Shown: positions 48,077-59,595, counted from the stretch's first letter. The stretch is 64,000 bases of DNA from Trichomonas vaginalis G3 (GCF_026262505.1 NC_067208.1:992001-1056000), one strand, 5' to 3'. Notes: generated by a model from the sequence alone, not told the origin. Program-made: numbers and translations.

Positions 48077-48495
48077 TTAGAACATTTCTGGGTCAATGTC
48101 AATGTTCTCTTCCTCTTTAGGAGCAAACACTGGCTTAGACTCTAAAATCTTTTTACCCAATTTACCTTGAACTTCAACTATCTTAGACTCATAATATTCA
48201 TAGTCGTCTGCTTTCTTTGGTTCATAAGGTATAACAAGTTTGTATGCTTTGCCTTCTTTAAGGTTTGAGAACCTTCTGTCAAAATTTTCTTTGACTGCTA
48301 ACAAACCTTCTATGTCTAAGTCTTCAAATTTCGCACCATTTTTAGTCACAATAGCAAACTTAACTGGTTCGATGTTCCAAACTTTGTCAAATGTAGACTT
48401 TTCAAAATGGTAGAAGTAAACATTCAAATAAGCGAATGGGTCTAGTTCTTCTTTAAGTCCTGACATGTACTTGTTGACTGAGATAATTTCGTCAT
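48077..48495 (-). pseudogene. Element B: homologue of the 139-aa hypothetical protein
   Basis: Matches 7482-7901 over nearly its whole length. It ends 16 bases from the convergent Lys/Glu gene. Its leader is directly followed by the helicase gene end, with no copy of the 106-aa gene between them, unlike in A. Broken near its start region. Confidence 0.5.
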
Positions 48496-48530
48496 CTTTT
48501 CTATCGGATAAAAAAATATTTTTTTAAAAT

Positions 48531-49768
48531 TTACTCATAAAAAATTTTTCTTTGTATATACGCCGTTCTGTATGTCTAAAAGATTTTTGACATTTGCCAA
48601 GAATGTTCGTTTAGAAGCTGCATATAACCATATTCTTGACAATATTGTTTATACGAGTCGTACAAAGACCTTTCATCTAAACACTCAAAGTTAGTCTCAT
48701 CTATAAACAGTTCATATACACTCTTGTTTGCTTCTAACAATGTTTGTCTTTCTTCGGTATGTGGAATTTGTCTTGGATTGAACTTAGAAATATCTAATGT
48801 CATAAAATATGAGAACAAGTGGTTGTAAAAGTTAGGTGTCAAAGTTTCTGCTAAGTCGTCAAAATATTCTGTATCTTGCATATGAGAATCTGACGTTCTG
48901 ACAACTACATATCTTCTGTCAGAACTTTCTAACTTCATCGGAACAGCGTTGTTTGAAAACCAATGACGAAGTTTGCAACATTTTCACAAACTCTTTGGTC
49001 TTTATATTTTCTTTCAACAACTCCAACTTTGTCTGTTATAAGACTCTTCAAAGCATCTGAGTTCAAAACTTTTGTTGTATCTATACTTTGAAGTTCGTTA
49101 CATACTATAAGTTTCATATTCTCTATTGAAGAGTTAAATTTACCGCAGATGTTTTCTAAGTTTGTCATATTAGGGTTCGAATAGCCCTCTAACAGTTTGC
49201 ACAAAATATCTGTAAAGAAAGTGTTCTTACCAGTTCCTTGTTTTCCAATTATGATGAGAGCAGTTTCATTTTTAGCACTTGGATGTTGTAAGATGTTTGC
49301 AAACCAACATAAGATATACTCATAGACTCTTTCGTTTCCATTGCATATAATTTCTTTGACATGGTCTAACCAAGCTTCTATAACATTTTCTTTCCATTCT
49401 ACTTGTTCGTATTTATATCCAGTGAAGATAGAATAGAAGTTTGGAGATGGTGTATAGAACTTTATACCTCGAACTGAAAAATCTTCTAACTTTGACAATA
49501 AGATATCCCAAGCATCTAACATCTTCATGCCAACTTGTACGACTTTTATTTTCTTAAGTTTTTGTCTACATTCTTGTTCTGAAACTATTGTCGCTCTTGG
49601 TTTGTTAAAGACAACATCCCATTCTTTCATGACATAACATTCTGGGGCAGAGTCAACATAAATGACTAAACGTTTCAAATTCTCGACTGCTTTGTTATAG
49701 TCTCTAAATGGACACATATTTCTGAAGGCTTGGAAGTCATAAAAATCTGAAACGTCTATTCTGTACAT
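48531..49768 (-). pseudogene. Element B: SF3 (D5-like) primase-helicase
   Basis: Counterpart of 8309-9543. Walker A (IIIGKQGTGKNTFF), Walker B region (MKLIVCNELQS) and the SSDRRYVVVRT segment are visible. Differences from A are mostly single substitutions. Broken. Confidence 0.85.
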
Positions 49769-49796
49769 TTTTATAAAAATAAAAAAAAATATTTTT

Positions 49797-50602
49797 TTAT
49801 TCTTGACTTTGTTGTTGCATTTGTTCCATTTGTTGCATTTGTTGTTCTTGAGCTATTTGTTGTTGAAGTTGTTCTTGTAGTACAATACTTTCACCAGTTG
49901 CATCTTCCAATTCGAAACTTTCTGCCGTCATTGACAAATACATAGGACATAAAAGTTTTACAGGAACAAAGTTTGCGTCGACTAAGGTTAAGTTTATGTT
50001 TGCTAAAGTGTTTGAGTTTACTAAAGCTGAAAACTCTGCATTCGAATGAACAATAGGCAAACCAGCAGAGAAAGTGTTGTTTATACGCATGAGTATTTTT
50101 GGTCATAGTAGTTTCTGTCGACATTCGAATAGCACTTTGAACCTAAGTTTGAAACAATATATAAAATAGGTGTACTTAAAGTCAATGGAACAGACATTCC
50201 TTGTATGACACCTTTTCCTGTTATAGGAAACTGTTGGTAGTAAAAACCAGATATAAGTTTTGTATTATAGCTCATATCGTTTATAGTAAACTCAGTCGGA
50301 CATCCAAACATAATGAAACCTGCTCTAGTTGCAGCACATGTTACATCCGTCCTTAAAGTATTAAATAAGTCAACAAAACCTGTTGGTGGTATATCTGAGT
50401 AAGTATCTTCAAAGAAGTATTTTTTACCATTCACAACAACAAAGTCTTCTGGTGTCAAAAGAGCAAAACAGGCTTTAGTCGTCATTGTGTTTAAGGTTAG
50501 TTTACAATATCGTCCTTGAGGACTTTGTAAGTTTGTTGTTATAGAATTATATGACTCAGGGTTTTTAGTCGTAATAGTATAAACCACTATGTCTTCTGCC
50601 AT
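49797..50602 (-). pseudogene. Element B: probable penton (minor capsid) protein
   Basis: Counterpart of 9572-10362. The N-terminal part reads as a chain of strands (VVYTITTKNPESYNSITTNL, CKLTLNTMTTKACFALL). The C-terminal tail is a Gln/Met tract (QEQQMQQMEQMQQQSQE), longer than in A. The assignment rests on position, size and strand content. Broken. Confidence 0.5.
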
Positions 50603-51187
50603 TTACTTAGCAAAAAATTTTAATGAAATGTTGTGGTCGTCAAATATTTTTATGACGTCTGGGAAACTATATTTTAAGTTCAACGTTTCACCTCCTTTCA
50701 TAACGTATATCTTGTCAATGACATTATATGAAACACCACAGCAAGCAATGTCGGGTTCTATTTCTTTGATGTTTATATCGTCTGCCTCTGTCAAAAGTTT
50801 CAATAGTTCTTTCAAAATTTCATGAGGTGCGATGACATATGAGTTCACTTTTACAGGGTTGTGTTCGACCAAGTTTAACATTATACCCAAAGCTTGACAA
50901 ATCTTCTCCTGAGTTTTAAGTTTGTCTTTAAGTTGTTGGTAGTCGTTTCGAATATCTGCAACAGAACTTAAGTCTCTGCTAACTTCAGGGTATGTTGGTT
51001 GTTCTTTTACAGGAACTATTGTTATACCATCTTCGTCTTCGTATGGTTTCCCCACTTCAACATCTCTTTCTTTGACATTGACAACAACACTTTGACTGTT
51101 TGTTTGAGTTGGTGAATTTAACTTCACATCTGCCACCGCCATTAAACCTTTTGAAACACTTACGCTTCTATTTTTCGGAAATGACAT
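50603..51187 (-). CDS. Element B: hypothetical 194-aa protein near capsid genes
   Basis: From the ATG at 51187 (MSFPKNRSVSVSKGLMAVAD) the protein has a Ser/Val/Asn-rich front, a coiled-coil segment (DYQQLKDKLKTQEKICQALG) and an alpha/beta end with two adjacent Cys (DIACCGVSYNVIDKIYVM). The longer upstream frame overlaps the divergent gene and is not used. No family is recognised. Looks whole in this copy. Confidence 0.5.
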   Translation of the reverse strand: MSFPKNRSVSVSKGLMAVADVKLNSPTQTNSQSVVVNVKERDVEVGKPYEDEDGITIVPVKEQPTYPEVSRDLSSVADIRNDYQQLKDKLKTQEKICQALGIMLNLVEHNPVKVNSYVIAPHEILKELLKLLTEADDINIKEIEPDIACCGVSYNVIDKIYVMKGGETLNLKYSFPDVIKIFDDHNISLKFFAK

Positions 51188-51205
51188 TTTACTTAGAATA
51201 AAAAG

Positions 51206-51717
51206 ATGGACGTATTTGAGTATCTCTTCGAATTGAAGCAAAACAAAGTTTACACACACAAACAATACAAGTTCATTGACAGATAGTTCTTTATACAAAC
51301 AATGGAAAATGTTATAGAATAGCAGTCTTTGCTGAACCAAAATATTTTCATAAAGCAAAGAAAGTTGGTATAACCGAGATGGTGAAAGTTCTTGAAGCAG
51401 ACAAAAATATAACAACAAAACTGACCGATATTTCTAAAGGTAAGTTTATAATACAATATTATATCAAAACTGGCGTACTGTCAATATTTGACGGAGAGAA
51501 GTCAGTTCAAGAACAACTTACTGACCTGCTGCCAAAATCTGCTCGATGGAAGCTGTCGTTATACCAATCTGAGGAGCCCCAGCAGGTTTCATCGAACGAA
51601 TTTCAAAAGAGCATCTTCCGTGAAAAGTGCTATTGGTTTTGTAAACTTCTTTGCTTTCAATTCATTTGGACCGTCTCTGTCACCAGTATATTGTATTTGA
51701 ACTGTACCAACAGTTGA
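51206..51717 (+). pseudogene. Element B: homologue of the 139-aa protein overlapping capsid gene
   Basis: Counterpart of 10970-11389, with the same 18-bp divergent start region and the same tail-to-tail overlap with the capsid gene. Broken. Confidence 0.45.
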
Positions 51718-53122
51718 AATACCACCCATAAAGTCTTCTGAGTCAGCAAATGGAATGCCAAGCCAAAAGTTTGAACGGTCTCCATTTGTATATTGAGTTT
51801 TTGAGCTCCTGTATGAGTCCATACTTTCACATATGGCATAATAGAACTTTGCATTTCAGGGTTAATGGTTGTTGTGAAGTTGTTGTTAAAGTTCATAGCA
51901 TCTAATGTCAAGTTGTATGACCTCATATCCTCAACTGTAGAATATTCTTCTCTTGGATAGTATTTGCCATCTATGTTTATATGGTATTTAATACCAGGGT
52001 TGTAGAAGCAAGAATAGTCATTTATAGTTCGTCTGAACAGTACAAACATAGTATCTGCATGTTTCATTGCAGTTGTTAAGGCAATATCTGTTCTTGCACC
52101 TGGGTCAGCACTTTGGTTTCCAACTTCACCTGCAAAGTCTTTGACAGATATTTGGTGTATAGGGAACATAAGTGGAACTGCAATATATTTGGCAGCTAAA
52201 GCATTTGAAATATCTGGGTCCAACATATAGACTGCAAGTCTGCTTTCTATTCTCTTGCATTCAAACTTTTCGCATGTGAACTTAACTGGGTCCCAAGCAG
52301 TTCCAGCAGCATTGAAGTAGTAGTTTACTTCAGTGTTGAGGTTTGAGAAACCAAAGTCTAAGTCAACTTTGTCTTTGCAAAATTCGGCGAATGACGTTTG
52401 ATTTGCTCCCTTTACGTCTGTAAGAGTGAATGGGTCTTGTGTTGGTGCAATGACTAAGTTATTTTTGCTTGGAGTAAGTTCGATAGAAATTTTTCCTGCC
52501 CAGTTTGGCAAGTATCTTAAAAACCTGAAGATGAGGAAAGATGACAAAGGAACTCTAAGTTTCATTTTACTTTGGTTACTGCTGCTGCAGTTTGTCCAGA
52601 AAGGTTAACATAAACTCCTGGAACGTTAGGGTCAAGTCTTCTTATTTTCTCAATAGTTGCATACTGGTCTGTTTGTTCTCTAGCTTGTGGTTGTACTGAG
52701 TTTCTCAAAGCGAACCATTCATAGTTTGCCCATGTTACTGTTTGAACTAAGTCAGAGTTAGAATATATCTTATATCCCATGAAAACTTCTGGAGCATATT
52801 GGTATCCGACATAGAAAATTCCATTGCAACCTTTCTTGTCAGACAACTTGGCAGAAGGTTTTATTTCAATGTCTTGTTCCACGTATAAGAAAGAGTTGTC
52901 AATAGAAATTATATGAAACCTGTCGCAAGCAATATCTACTGTTGTTGAAGAACCTTCTCCAAACTCACCTACGTTTCCATAAGAAACAGCAGTTGTATAT
53001 TCGTAAGTTCCAGGAACTATTTCTGACCTTCTAATGGCATTGTCGCATTCGTTATACCATTCGGAAACATTTCCATTCATAGCATCCAAAACTGTTGGCG
53101 TTATATTCTGAGCGGCGTACAT
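51518..53122 (-). pseudogene. Element B: major capsid protein (double jelly roll type)
   Basis: Counterpart of 11283-12899. Strand-rich, with KISIELTPSKNNLVIAPTQD, the LFRRTINDYSCFYNPGIKYH segment and NIDGKYYPREEYSTVEDMRS. Locus length suits a hexon-type Polinton capsid. It is flanked by the penton-side genes and by the large acidic protein. Broken. Confidence 0.7.
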
Positions 53123-53154
53123 TTCATATGAGTAAAAATATAGAATAGTTGGAT

Positions 53155-54691
53155 TTATATGTCATAATAGAACCCACGTGGACCAAGCTTTACTTTCTTC
53201 CTGACTGAGTTTTTAACTCTTCTTTTTCCTTCATTGCCCTCTGCTTGAAGTTGTTGCATCTTTGCATTATGTTCATCTAGTATGTTGCAAATTTCCCATG
53301 TCCTTTTTGCCTTTTGGCTCTGGTCGCCCATCTCAGGTAACCTATATCCTAGAAAGAGTTTGTCATAGTCTGTATTTGAGTCTTCGCGTATTGTTTGCAT
53401 GACTCTTTCCTGAGTTTCGGTTCAAGCTCTTCAAACAGTGCCTGTCCATATGGAATATGCTCGTTTCCAAATATATGTTTTTGTAGCCATTCTGGTTTTC
53501 TTTCCATGTTACCAACTATATCTTTTGTGAATGGGAAAGCTTCTACCCAATCTTTCAGTCTTGCGTCGTTTATTTCTGTAGTTGGTTTTATTTTGTCAAG
53601 GAACATGTTTTTCAATACTAACATTTCATTTGGTACTGTCCATTTGAGTTTTCTTAAATATTCATCCCTTCTCGGTTCATTGTCTGCAAAGTAAGTTTTT
53701 ATGACATTTTGTAAACTTTCGTTTGCAAGGTCATGTACAATAGGTTCTCTTCCTTCTCCTCCCTAACTTTCTTTCTAAACTCTTCACCAAATATACCATC
53801 TCTATGGTTCTGTGTAGTTCTTTGAGATAAATGTTCTAGAACGTCAGGTGTTATATTTCCATCAGCCATGTTCATTTCATACTGGTCCAAAATATCTGCA
53901 TCTTTCATATCTTTCAATGGCATTAAAGCCGCGCTGAAAATACCAGCTATATCTGGTTCACCATTGACTTCCATTGCGTCTACAACTTCTTGGAATTGTG
54001 GTTGTAAGTTTATGAACCACCTATCCGGGTTAGCTTTATGACCCCATCTCATTGTAGTTCCATCGTCTGCAGAAACAAAAGTAGGTTTGTTTCCATCTTG
54101 GTTAGGTTCTGAATGAACTTTAAACAATGTTTCATTTCTATATGTTTTCTTGAAATTTAACCTTTTATCTTCACCGAGTTCATCCGAAGATTGAACGTTA
54201 AATGCTCGTAAGTAAAAAGGGTTGTTGTATTTGTGTACATTTTCTTTCAGTCTTCCATTCTATGCTGAATATTTTCATCTGTGTTGGAGTCTTTTGTATG
54301 TCGGCAAACATTTTTCGATATTCTTCTACTATGTCAGCCGAATTTTTTTTAGACTCTTGGAAATATTCCATATTCTCCGCATACTCTTGTTGAGGGTCAA
54401 GATTTTTCGGCTGTTCCAAATCTTCATCTAGTTCTGTGAAGTTAGTTTCCAAAGGAGGACTTGTTCGTTTCCTTCAGGCTCTTCTAGCTGTTGTTGCTGA
54501 ACTATTTCTTCCATGTCTGGTTGTATCTGAACTTCTTCCTGTGGAGTTTCTTGTACCTCATCTGCTGGCATTTCATATATTCCGAGACCGTTTTTAACAA
54601 GTTCCCTATCTAAGTCATCCGACTCATAAACCTTTCTTCTTTCGTTCCGTCTCTATTTTTTACGCGTTTCATGAAGAGATTGAATTGTCAT
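53155..54691 (-). pseudogene. Element B: large acidic structural-type protein
   Basis: Counterpart of 12931-14568. Acidic Gln/Glu-rich N-terminal side (EEVQIQPDMEEIVQQQQLEE), helical middle (MADGNITPDVLEHLSQRTTQ), basic C-terminus (GKRRVKNSVRKKVKLGPRGF). Lacks the Ser/Glu tract seen in A. No family is recognised. Broken. Confidence 0.5.
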
Positions 54692-54703
54692 TTAGCTCTG
54701 ACA

Positions 54704-56354
54704 TCAAATATCTCGGAGTAAATTCATCATGTCATTTGGATGATATGCTATTAAATCATATCCCTTAGCGAGCTTGTATTTTCCAGGTTTGAAATTATAT
54801 CCATTTGGTGCTGAGCCATAAAGCTAAATAGGTTCGGGTCAGTATTTCCTTCCTTGAACTTTCTAATAGCTTCTTTATATCTGTCACTAAAGTCAACAGT
54901 ATCTGGGAAACCATACTCTTCTTTAAGCATTTTTAAGAATTCTTGGTTTCCTTGTTCTCTACTTCTTTTATGTCCTTGCTCTTTTGTGGTTGTTGTTGTG
55001 CAGGGTTTTGAACTGTTGGTTGCTGTGTGGTTGTGTTGTTGTGCTGGTTGTGGTGGTTGTGTTGGTTTTGAACTGTTGGTGTTGTGTTGTTTTGGTGCAT
55101 GCCTGTGTCTGTGTCCATGTGACGATGTAAATGTTTTAGGTAGTCCTGGTGCAGGTGCTTCTCTTGGAGGGTTTGGTGGTATATAAGTTCCACCAGCTGG
55201 CACATATGTTCCATCTGCAGCGTAATGTCCTACCTGACTTTTCGTTCTTAAGAAAGCATTTACTAGGTCTGTTTTGGTCTGTTGTAACTCTTTTTCTTGA
55301 CTTTTCACAACAGTTGCTCTAACGGCGTCATAGGCACTTTGAACTGCCTGTCTCGTTGCTGCATCTGTTATTTTCGTCATATTTTGTGCTACTTCTTTTA
55401 ACTCTTTGTCGAAACCTTCAGACTTCAGTTTCTTTCCAGATGAGAAGTCGTTCACTTGTTTCACCTTACTATGAAGAGCTTCGAAGGCGTTCTTAAAGTC
55501 AGCATTTGTTAAAGCTTCATTTGAACTTCTTCATCCGCTTGTATTTTTGTCCTTATTGACCCTATGAGCTGGGCTGCTTTAGCGTTGGCTTGGGCATCTA
55601 ACCATCATTGTTAGCTTTTATATTATTCTGCGCTTTTCATTGCCTTTTGCATAGCCGCGTCGTTATTTTTACTTTCTTGTGCTAAGTTTTCATACTGTAC
55701 GGTTTGGTTTTGCAACTGTAAAAGTTTTTCTGCCTTTACATTTGCTTCAACTTCTTTTTTATACTCATCGCTATCCATATATGTCTTCAGGGCTTTTTGT
55801 TTTATCTCTTCATCTTTCAGTATTTTATATTGAGTAGTATGGTTTTTCAAATTTATGACATCTTGTTCCATTTTTGCTACTTCTGCTGCTTTTTCTGACA
55901 CTTTTTTCGCATATTCCTCTGTACTTAGTTCTTTCAGTTGTTCTTCTTTCTTCTTTTTCTCTACGTTTAACTCATTTAGTTTCTTTGTGTGTCTGTCATA
56001 TTCTAGTTTCTTTTCGTTTTCACTTATTTGCTTCTGTATGTCTATGTTTGACTTTTTGACATCTGTTATTTGATTTTTGAGTGAACTCAAATTCATTTGA
56101 CTTTGAGGGTTATATGCTGTTCCGTCTGCAGCTCCACCATAGCCTGCCATTTTCGCTAAAAGTGCCGCTCTTAAACCTCCACTCTGTGCACCAACAACTC
56201 GGTTTAAAAGCATAGGATTGCTTGACATTTGTTGCAACATAGTGGGGTCATTCAGCATTTGTTGTTGCAACTGTTGTTGTGGTGTCAGTTTTACTATTGG
56301 ATGTTTCAATGCTCTCTTCCTCTTACGTATATTCTTACGTAGCTTACGTGGCAT
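54704..56354 (-). pseudogene. Element B: basic coiled-coil core-type protein
   Basis: The N-terminus is very basic (MPRKLRKNIRKRKRALKHPI), followed by a Gln/Met-rich part, a Gly/Ala-rich part, a long coiled coil (ISENEKKLEYDRHTKKLNEL, then NVEKKKKEEQLKELS) and a His/Pro/Gln-rich linker. A basic head plus coiled coil would suit a DNA-condensing core or scaffold protein. No sequence family is claimed. Broken. Confidence 0.5.
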
Positions 56355-56787
56355 TTTAAGTGAAGTTAAAAAGCGGTTTTTGACAGATGTTTATATGACA
56401 CTTTTTGTTCAGCACAAAAAACTACTCGGTCAAAGTGTTGTCAGTTTTGTAAAATAACCGTCTATCTCATTCTATAAGGGGAAAGTCTTCTCAAAGTATA
56501 CTTCCTTGGAACGCCTGTAACTTTTCCTGTAGCGACGATAGACCCTTACTTGTCCAGACAAAGCTGTACTATTTTGAGTGCTCTACAAAAAAGTCAACGG
56601 CGACGACTCTCAAAAACCGTTGTGTAAAAAGTTTTACCGTTGGACAAAAAAGTATGTATAGAAAAAAAAAACGTTTATAGTTCATTCAATATTTGAGATG
56701 GAACGGTTTGCCAACGGAGACCTTTCAATAAAATAAAAAAATAGAGGGGGTTACCGTTGACGAAAACGGTTTATTTTAAACTTTTCT
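56355..56787. promoter_or_regulatory. Spacer with seven CCGTT/AACGG words
   Basis: No gene is seen. The words CCGTT or AACGG occur about seven times between 56590 and 56775, often as pairs (AACGGTTTGCCAACGG; ACCGTTGACGAAAACGGTTT). YAACGG is the classical Myb binding core, so this could be a Myb-responsive promoter or an origin-proximal control region for the right-end gene. Confidence 0.4.
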
Positions 56788-57738
56788 ATGAGTAGTCCGA
56801 AAAAAACAGTTTATTTTTGTCTAATGGAAGCCAACATTAACAATTCTCAACCGCTAACCAAAGCCAAAGCCCCACAACCTCCAAGAACTGGCACAGCTGT
56901 TAGAATAACCGCCAAAAAGTCTAACAGCGAATTAAGAGAAATTCTTCAACAAATTTGCTCTAAATATCTCAAAGACGCCGAAGAAAACACACAACCAGAC
57001 GCTATATACAATACTCAGTTCTGTGAAGTTCTGAACAAAGCAATTGCTAGTTCAATTGAACTTACTAAGACAATTCCAAGTCCAATTGAGCTTAGCGATG
57101 TCTTAGTTCAGTATTTTCCAACATTTACTAAGCTCATAATGTTGAGAACTTTATACCAAGTTCGTCAAAATCTTCCTCGTTACATGCAACGGTCATTCGA
57201 CAAGAGAATTGCCGAATTCCAAGTCTTTAGTTACGGATATGACCAAGATGAATACACTGACGAGTTCGGAGACAACTGTACAAAATGGTTTGACTGCTAT
57301 ACGACTACACAATTTGAATTCGACTTTCTCGAATTCAACGCAGCAACCATTTATATCATTGCTCTTTACCTTTCCGAACAACAACAAGACCTCGCAGATG
57401 GAGATGTTGTTACTGTCGTCATGGAAACTCCTGAACAATTCGGAAAAAAGAAGTCTCTAATTGCCAAATTTGTTCCAGGACATCAGCTTTTCCAACGCAC
57501 AGAAGTCTTCTGTATTCCTGGAACTAAGTTCTTTGTCAGGAGCGAACTCAAAGAAAGATATAATGTGTCATTCAATTACACATTATATAATGTCTTCGAC
57601 CCAGAAGAAGACTTCTTCCCAGAAGCAATGGAGGAGGAAGAAGAGGAGAGGAAATACAAGACTCAATCCAAGAAGAGTCCTCCGAATTCACACCAGAAGA
57701 CTAACAATTTTCCGAATAAAAACCTCATTTTTTACTAA
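56788..57738 (+). CDS. Element B: right-end hypothetical protein running into the terminal repeat, 316 aa
   Basis: An alpha/beta protein with a basic Pro-rich front (LTKAKAPQPPRTGTAVRITA), a helical middle and an acidic segment (DPEEDFFPEAMEEEEEE). The last 40 or so codons lie inside the right terminal repeat. A second ATG at 56824 stands directly after TTTATTTTTGTCTA, the usual element leader, and may be the real start (304 aa). No family is recognised. It looks whole. Its place next to the tip suggests an early, replication or terminal-protein-type role, but that is a guess. Confidence 0.5.
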   Translation: MSSPKKTVYFCLMEANINNSQPLTKAKAPQPPRTGTAVRITAKKSNSELREILQQICSKYLKDAEENTQPDAIYNTQFCEVLNKAIASSIELTKTIPSPIELSDVLVQYFPTFTKLIMLRTLYQVRQNLPRYMQRSFDKRIAEFQVFSYGYDQDEYTDEFGDNCTKWFDCYTTTQFEFDFLEFNAATIYIIALYLSEQQQDLADGDVVTVVMETPEQFGKKKSLIAKFVPGHQLFQRTEVFCIPGTKFFVRSELKERYNVSFNYTLYNVFDPEEDFFPEAMEEEEEERKYKTQSKKSPPNSHQKTNNFPNKNLIFY

Positions 57739-57781
57739 ACATCTTCGGGGCTAGAAGGGGCGCAGCCCCTGGAAGCCCCAC

Positions 57782-57816
<35 letters not shown>
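57578..57816 (-). repeat. Element B right terminal inverted repeat
   Basis: Reverse complement of the left repeat, with an extra stretch in the Glu-rich coding part. The palindrome at 57747-57779 has the inner stem AGGGGC/GCCCCT, whereas the left repeat has GGCAC/GTGCC. It ends in a T-run (57786-57816). Confidence 0.85.
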
Positions 57817-57819
<3 letters not shown>

Positions 57820-58536
57820 CTCAAATTATTTGTAGTGATATATTTTATTATTTAATTAATCAGTAAAAGTTGCTATAGAATTGAATTAAATCAATTCGTT
57901 ATATTTTCAGAGGAGATAAAATAATAGAAAAGAAATAATATGCTCTATATCTAGTATATATTAATATGTATTAAAATTATTAATATTTTATTCTCCAGAA
58001 TAAAAGCTAACTTCAGAAATTTTGAGCTTTATCTTTAATTTGATAACTACTCAATTTCAGTATATTGTTCTTCTAATGCATTATAATAGTCTTTGATTGC
58101 ATTTTCTACATTATAATCAATTATTTTTGAATTTTCAATTACACTCAAATCTCAAAATTTTTCATAACTATCTTAGAAATTCGAATAATTTAATTTTACT
58201 CGCGATTATACTCAATGGCAATGCATATAAATTCGAGAGGATATGATTGACCCCAGCGTTTACTTTCATAATTTATGTTTAATGTAAACGATACTCAAGA
58301 CTATTTTAGATCCACTTTCAAATATTTTTACCAGTTAATGTTTAATATGAAGGATGACCAATTTGATTGTCAAATTTTTACGTACTTATGTATTTTAATC
58401 ATAAATTATCTGTTTCCAATCCATGTGGTCCTTATTTGTAAAAGGGCGTTTCTAATTTTTTGTCCAATATGTTTTCAAAAGAAATATTAAAGTCAGAAAT
58501 GCGTTTTATATTGATTGAAATAATCATATTCCAAAT
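57817..58536. other. Host-like spacer between elements B and C
   Basis: 720 bases of AT-rich DNA beginning with the TGCCT duplication. A 71-codon ORF at 58275-58490 has no motif and I read it as chance. There is no repeat or RNA gene that I can support. Confidence 0.5.
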
Positions 58537-58690
58537 AAAAAAAAAAAAAAAAAAAAAAAGGAAGTGGGGCTTCCAGGCACTTCGTGCCTTCTAGCCCTGA
58601 TGATGTTTTAGTATCAATGAAGTTTTTATTCGGAAAATTGTTAGTCTTCTGGGTCGAAAACATTATATAATGTGTCGCTTTTCACAAATT
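58537..58690 (+). repeat. Element C left terminal inverted repeat
   Basis: A(23), GGAAGTGGGGCTTCC, the inner stem GGCAC/GTGCC as in the left end of B, then GAAGTTTTTATTCGG and ATTATATAATG. It is shorter than that of B because the Glu-rich coding stretch is absent. Confidence 0.8.
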
Positions 58691-58760
58691 ATATATGTTT
58701 TCATGCTTTGTCACTTTTCTGTCACTTTTCGGGGAAAAACATTTTTATTATTATATATAA

Positions 58761-59595
58761 ATGAATTTTACAAAACCTCCGTTACCGTTCTTTGGAAATA
58801 AGAGTAGATGTAAAGATATTATATTGAGAGAACTTAAGAAACTACCGAATGGTCTAACATTTGTAGATTTGTTCGGTGGAAGTTTCTATATATCCCATTT
58901 GTGTCATATAATATTCCCAGACTCAAAGATTATATGCAATGACTTCGACAACTATATGGACCGTCTCAAACATATACCAGACACAAACAATATATTGAAA
59001 GAGTTAAAAGAAAAGATTCAGATAGGTAAGATGGAACGTATACCATTAGATAAGAAAAAATATTGTGAGAGAGGTTTTGAAAAAAGCAGAATATATAGAC
59101 TGGGATAGTATATCTGCTAGACTATTATATAGTGGTTCTATAAGAGTTCATGACATTGAAACACTTATGTCAAAAGTTTTATATCTTAACTATACAAATG
59201 TTTTCAAAGAGGACATAGAAAAATATATTGAGGGTATAGAGTTTGTGAGATGTCATTGGACAGATTTGTATGAAAAATATAAAGACAAGGAAAATGTTTT
59301 CTTTATAGTGGACCCGCCGTTCTATAACACATGGGATTTTCAATACCAAGTAGACTGGACTTTGAGAGACTCTTTAGAAACTTTAGACGTTATACATAAC
59401 CATCCATGCTTTTACTTTACATCCGATAAAAGTGGTTTGGAAACCGTTATGAGATGGTTAGAGGACATACATGACTATGAGTTTATATATGACAAGATAG
59501 AATATGAGAGAGGTCCTATAAACTGGAGAAAGTGTCATAACAAAGAAATTTTATTAGTAAGTAAATGTGGTTTGAAATCGGACTACTTGTTTTAG
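58761..59595 (+). pseudogene. Element C: D12-class DNA adenine methyltransferase
   Basis: Nearly identical to the whole gene at 32876-33694, with FFGNKSRC and FIVDPPFYNTW motifs. Broken in this copy. Confidence 0.8.

Larger units (their letters stand above)
32578..57816 (+). mobile_element. Maverick/Polinton element B, full length (about 25.2 kb)
   Basis: Bounded by inverted terminal repeats (about 208 bases left, 239 right, differing by short inserted repeats) whose outermost part is an A-run of 37 bases at left and a T-run of 31 at right. It is flanked by a TGCCT duplication. It holds the Polinton set: retroviral-type integrase, protein-primed-type DNA polymerase, SF3 helicase, A32-type ATPase, penton-like and major capsid loci, plus methyltransferase, fibre, KilA-N-cassette and many small genes. 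I recognised no adenain-like protease. It is broken, with roughly a dozen or more interruptions, mostly in the polymerase and capsid halves. Close identity to A and C suggests a young age. Confidence 0.9.

Noticed and set aside
55855-56073. Phe/Ser-rich plus-strand ORFs as membrane proteins
   Set aside because: Antisense shadow of the Lys/Glu coiled coil of the core-type gene.
58275-58490. 71-aa ORF between elements B and C
   Set aside because: Short, AT-driven and without motif; kept only as part of the spacer description.
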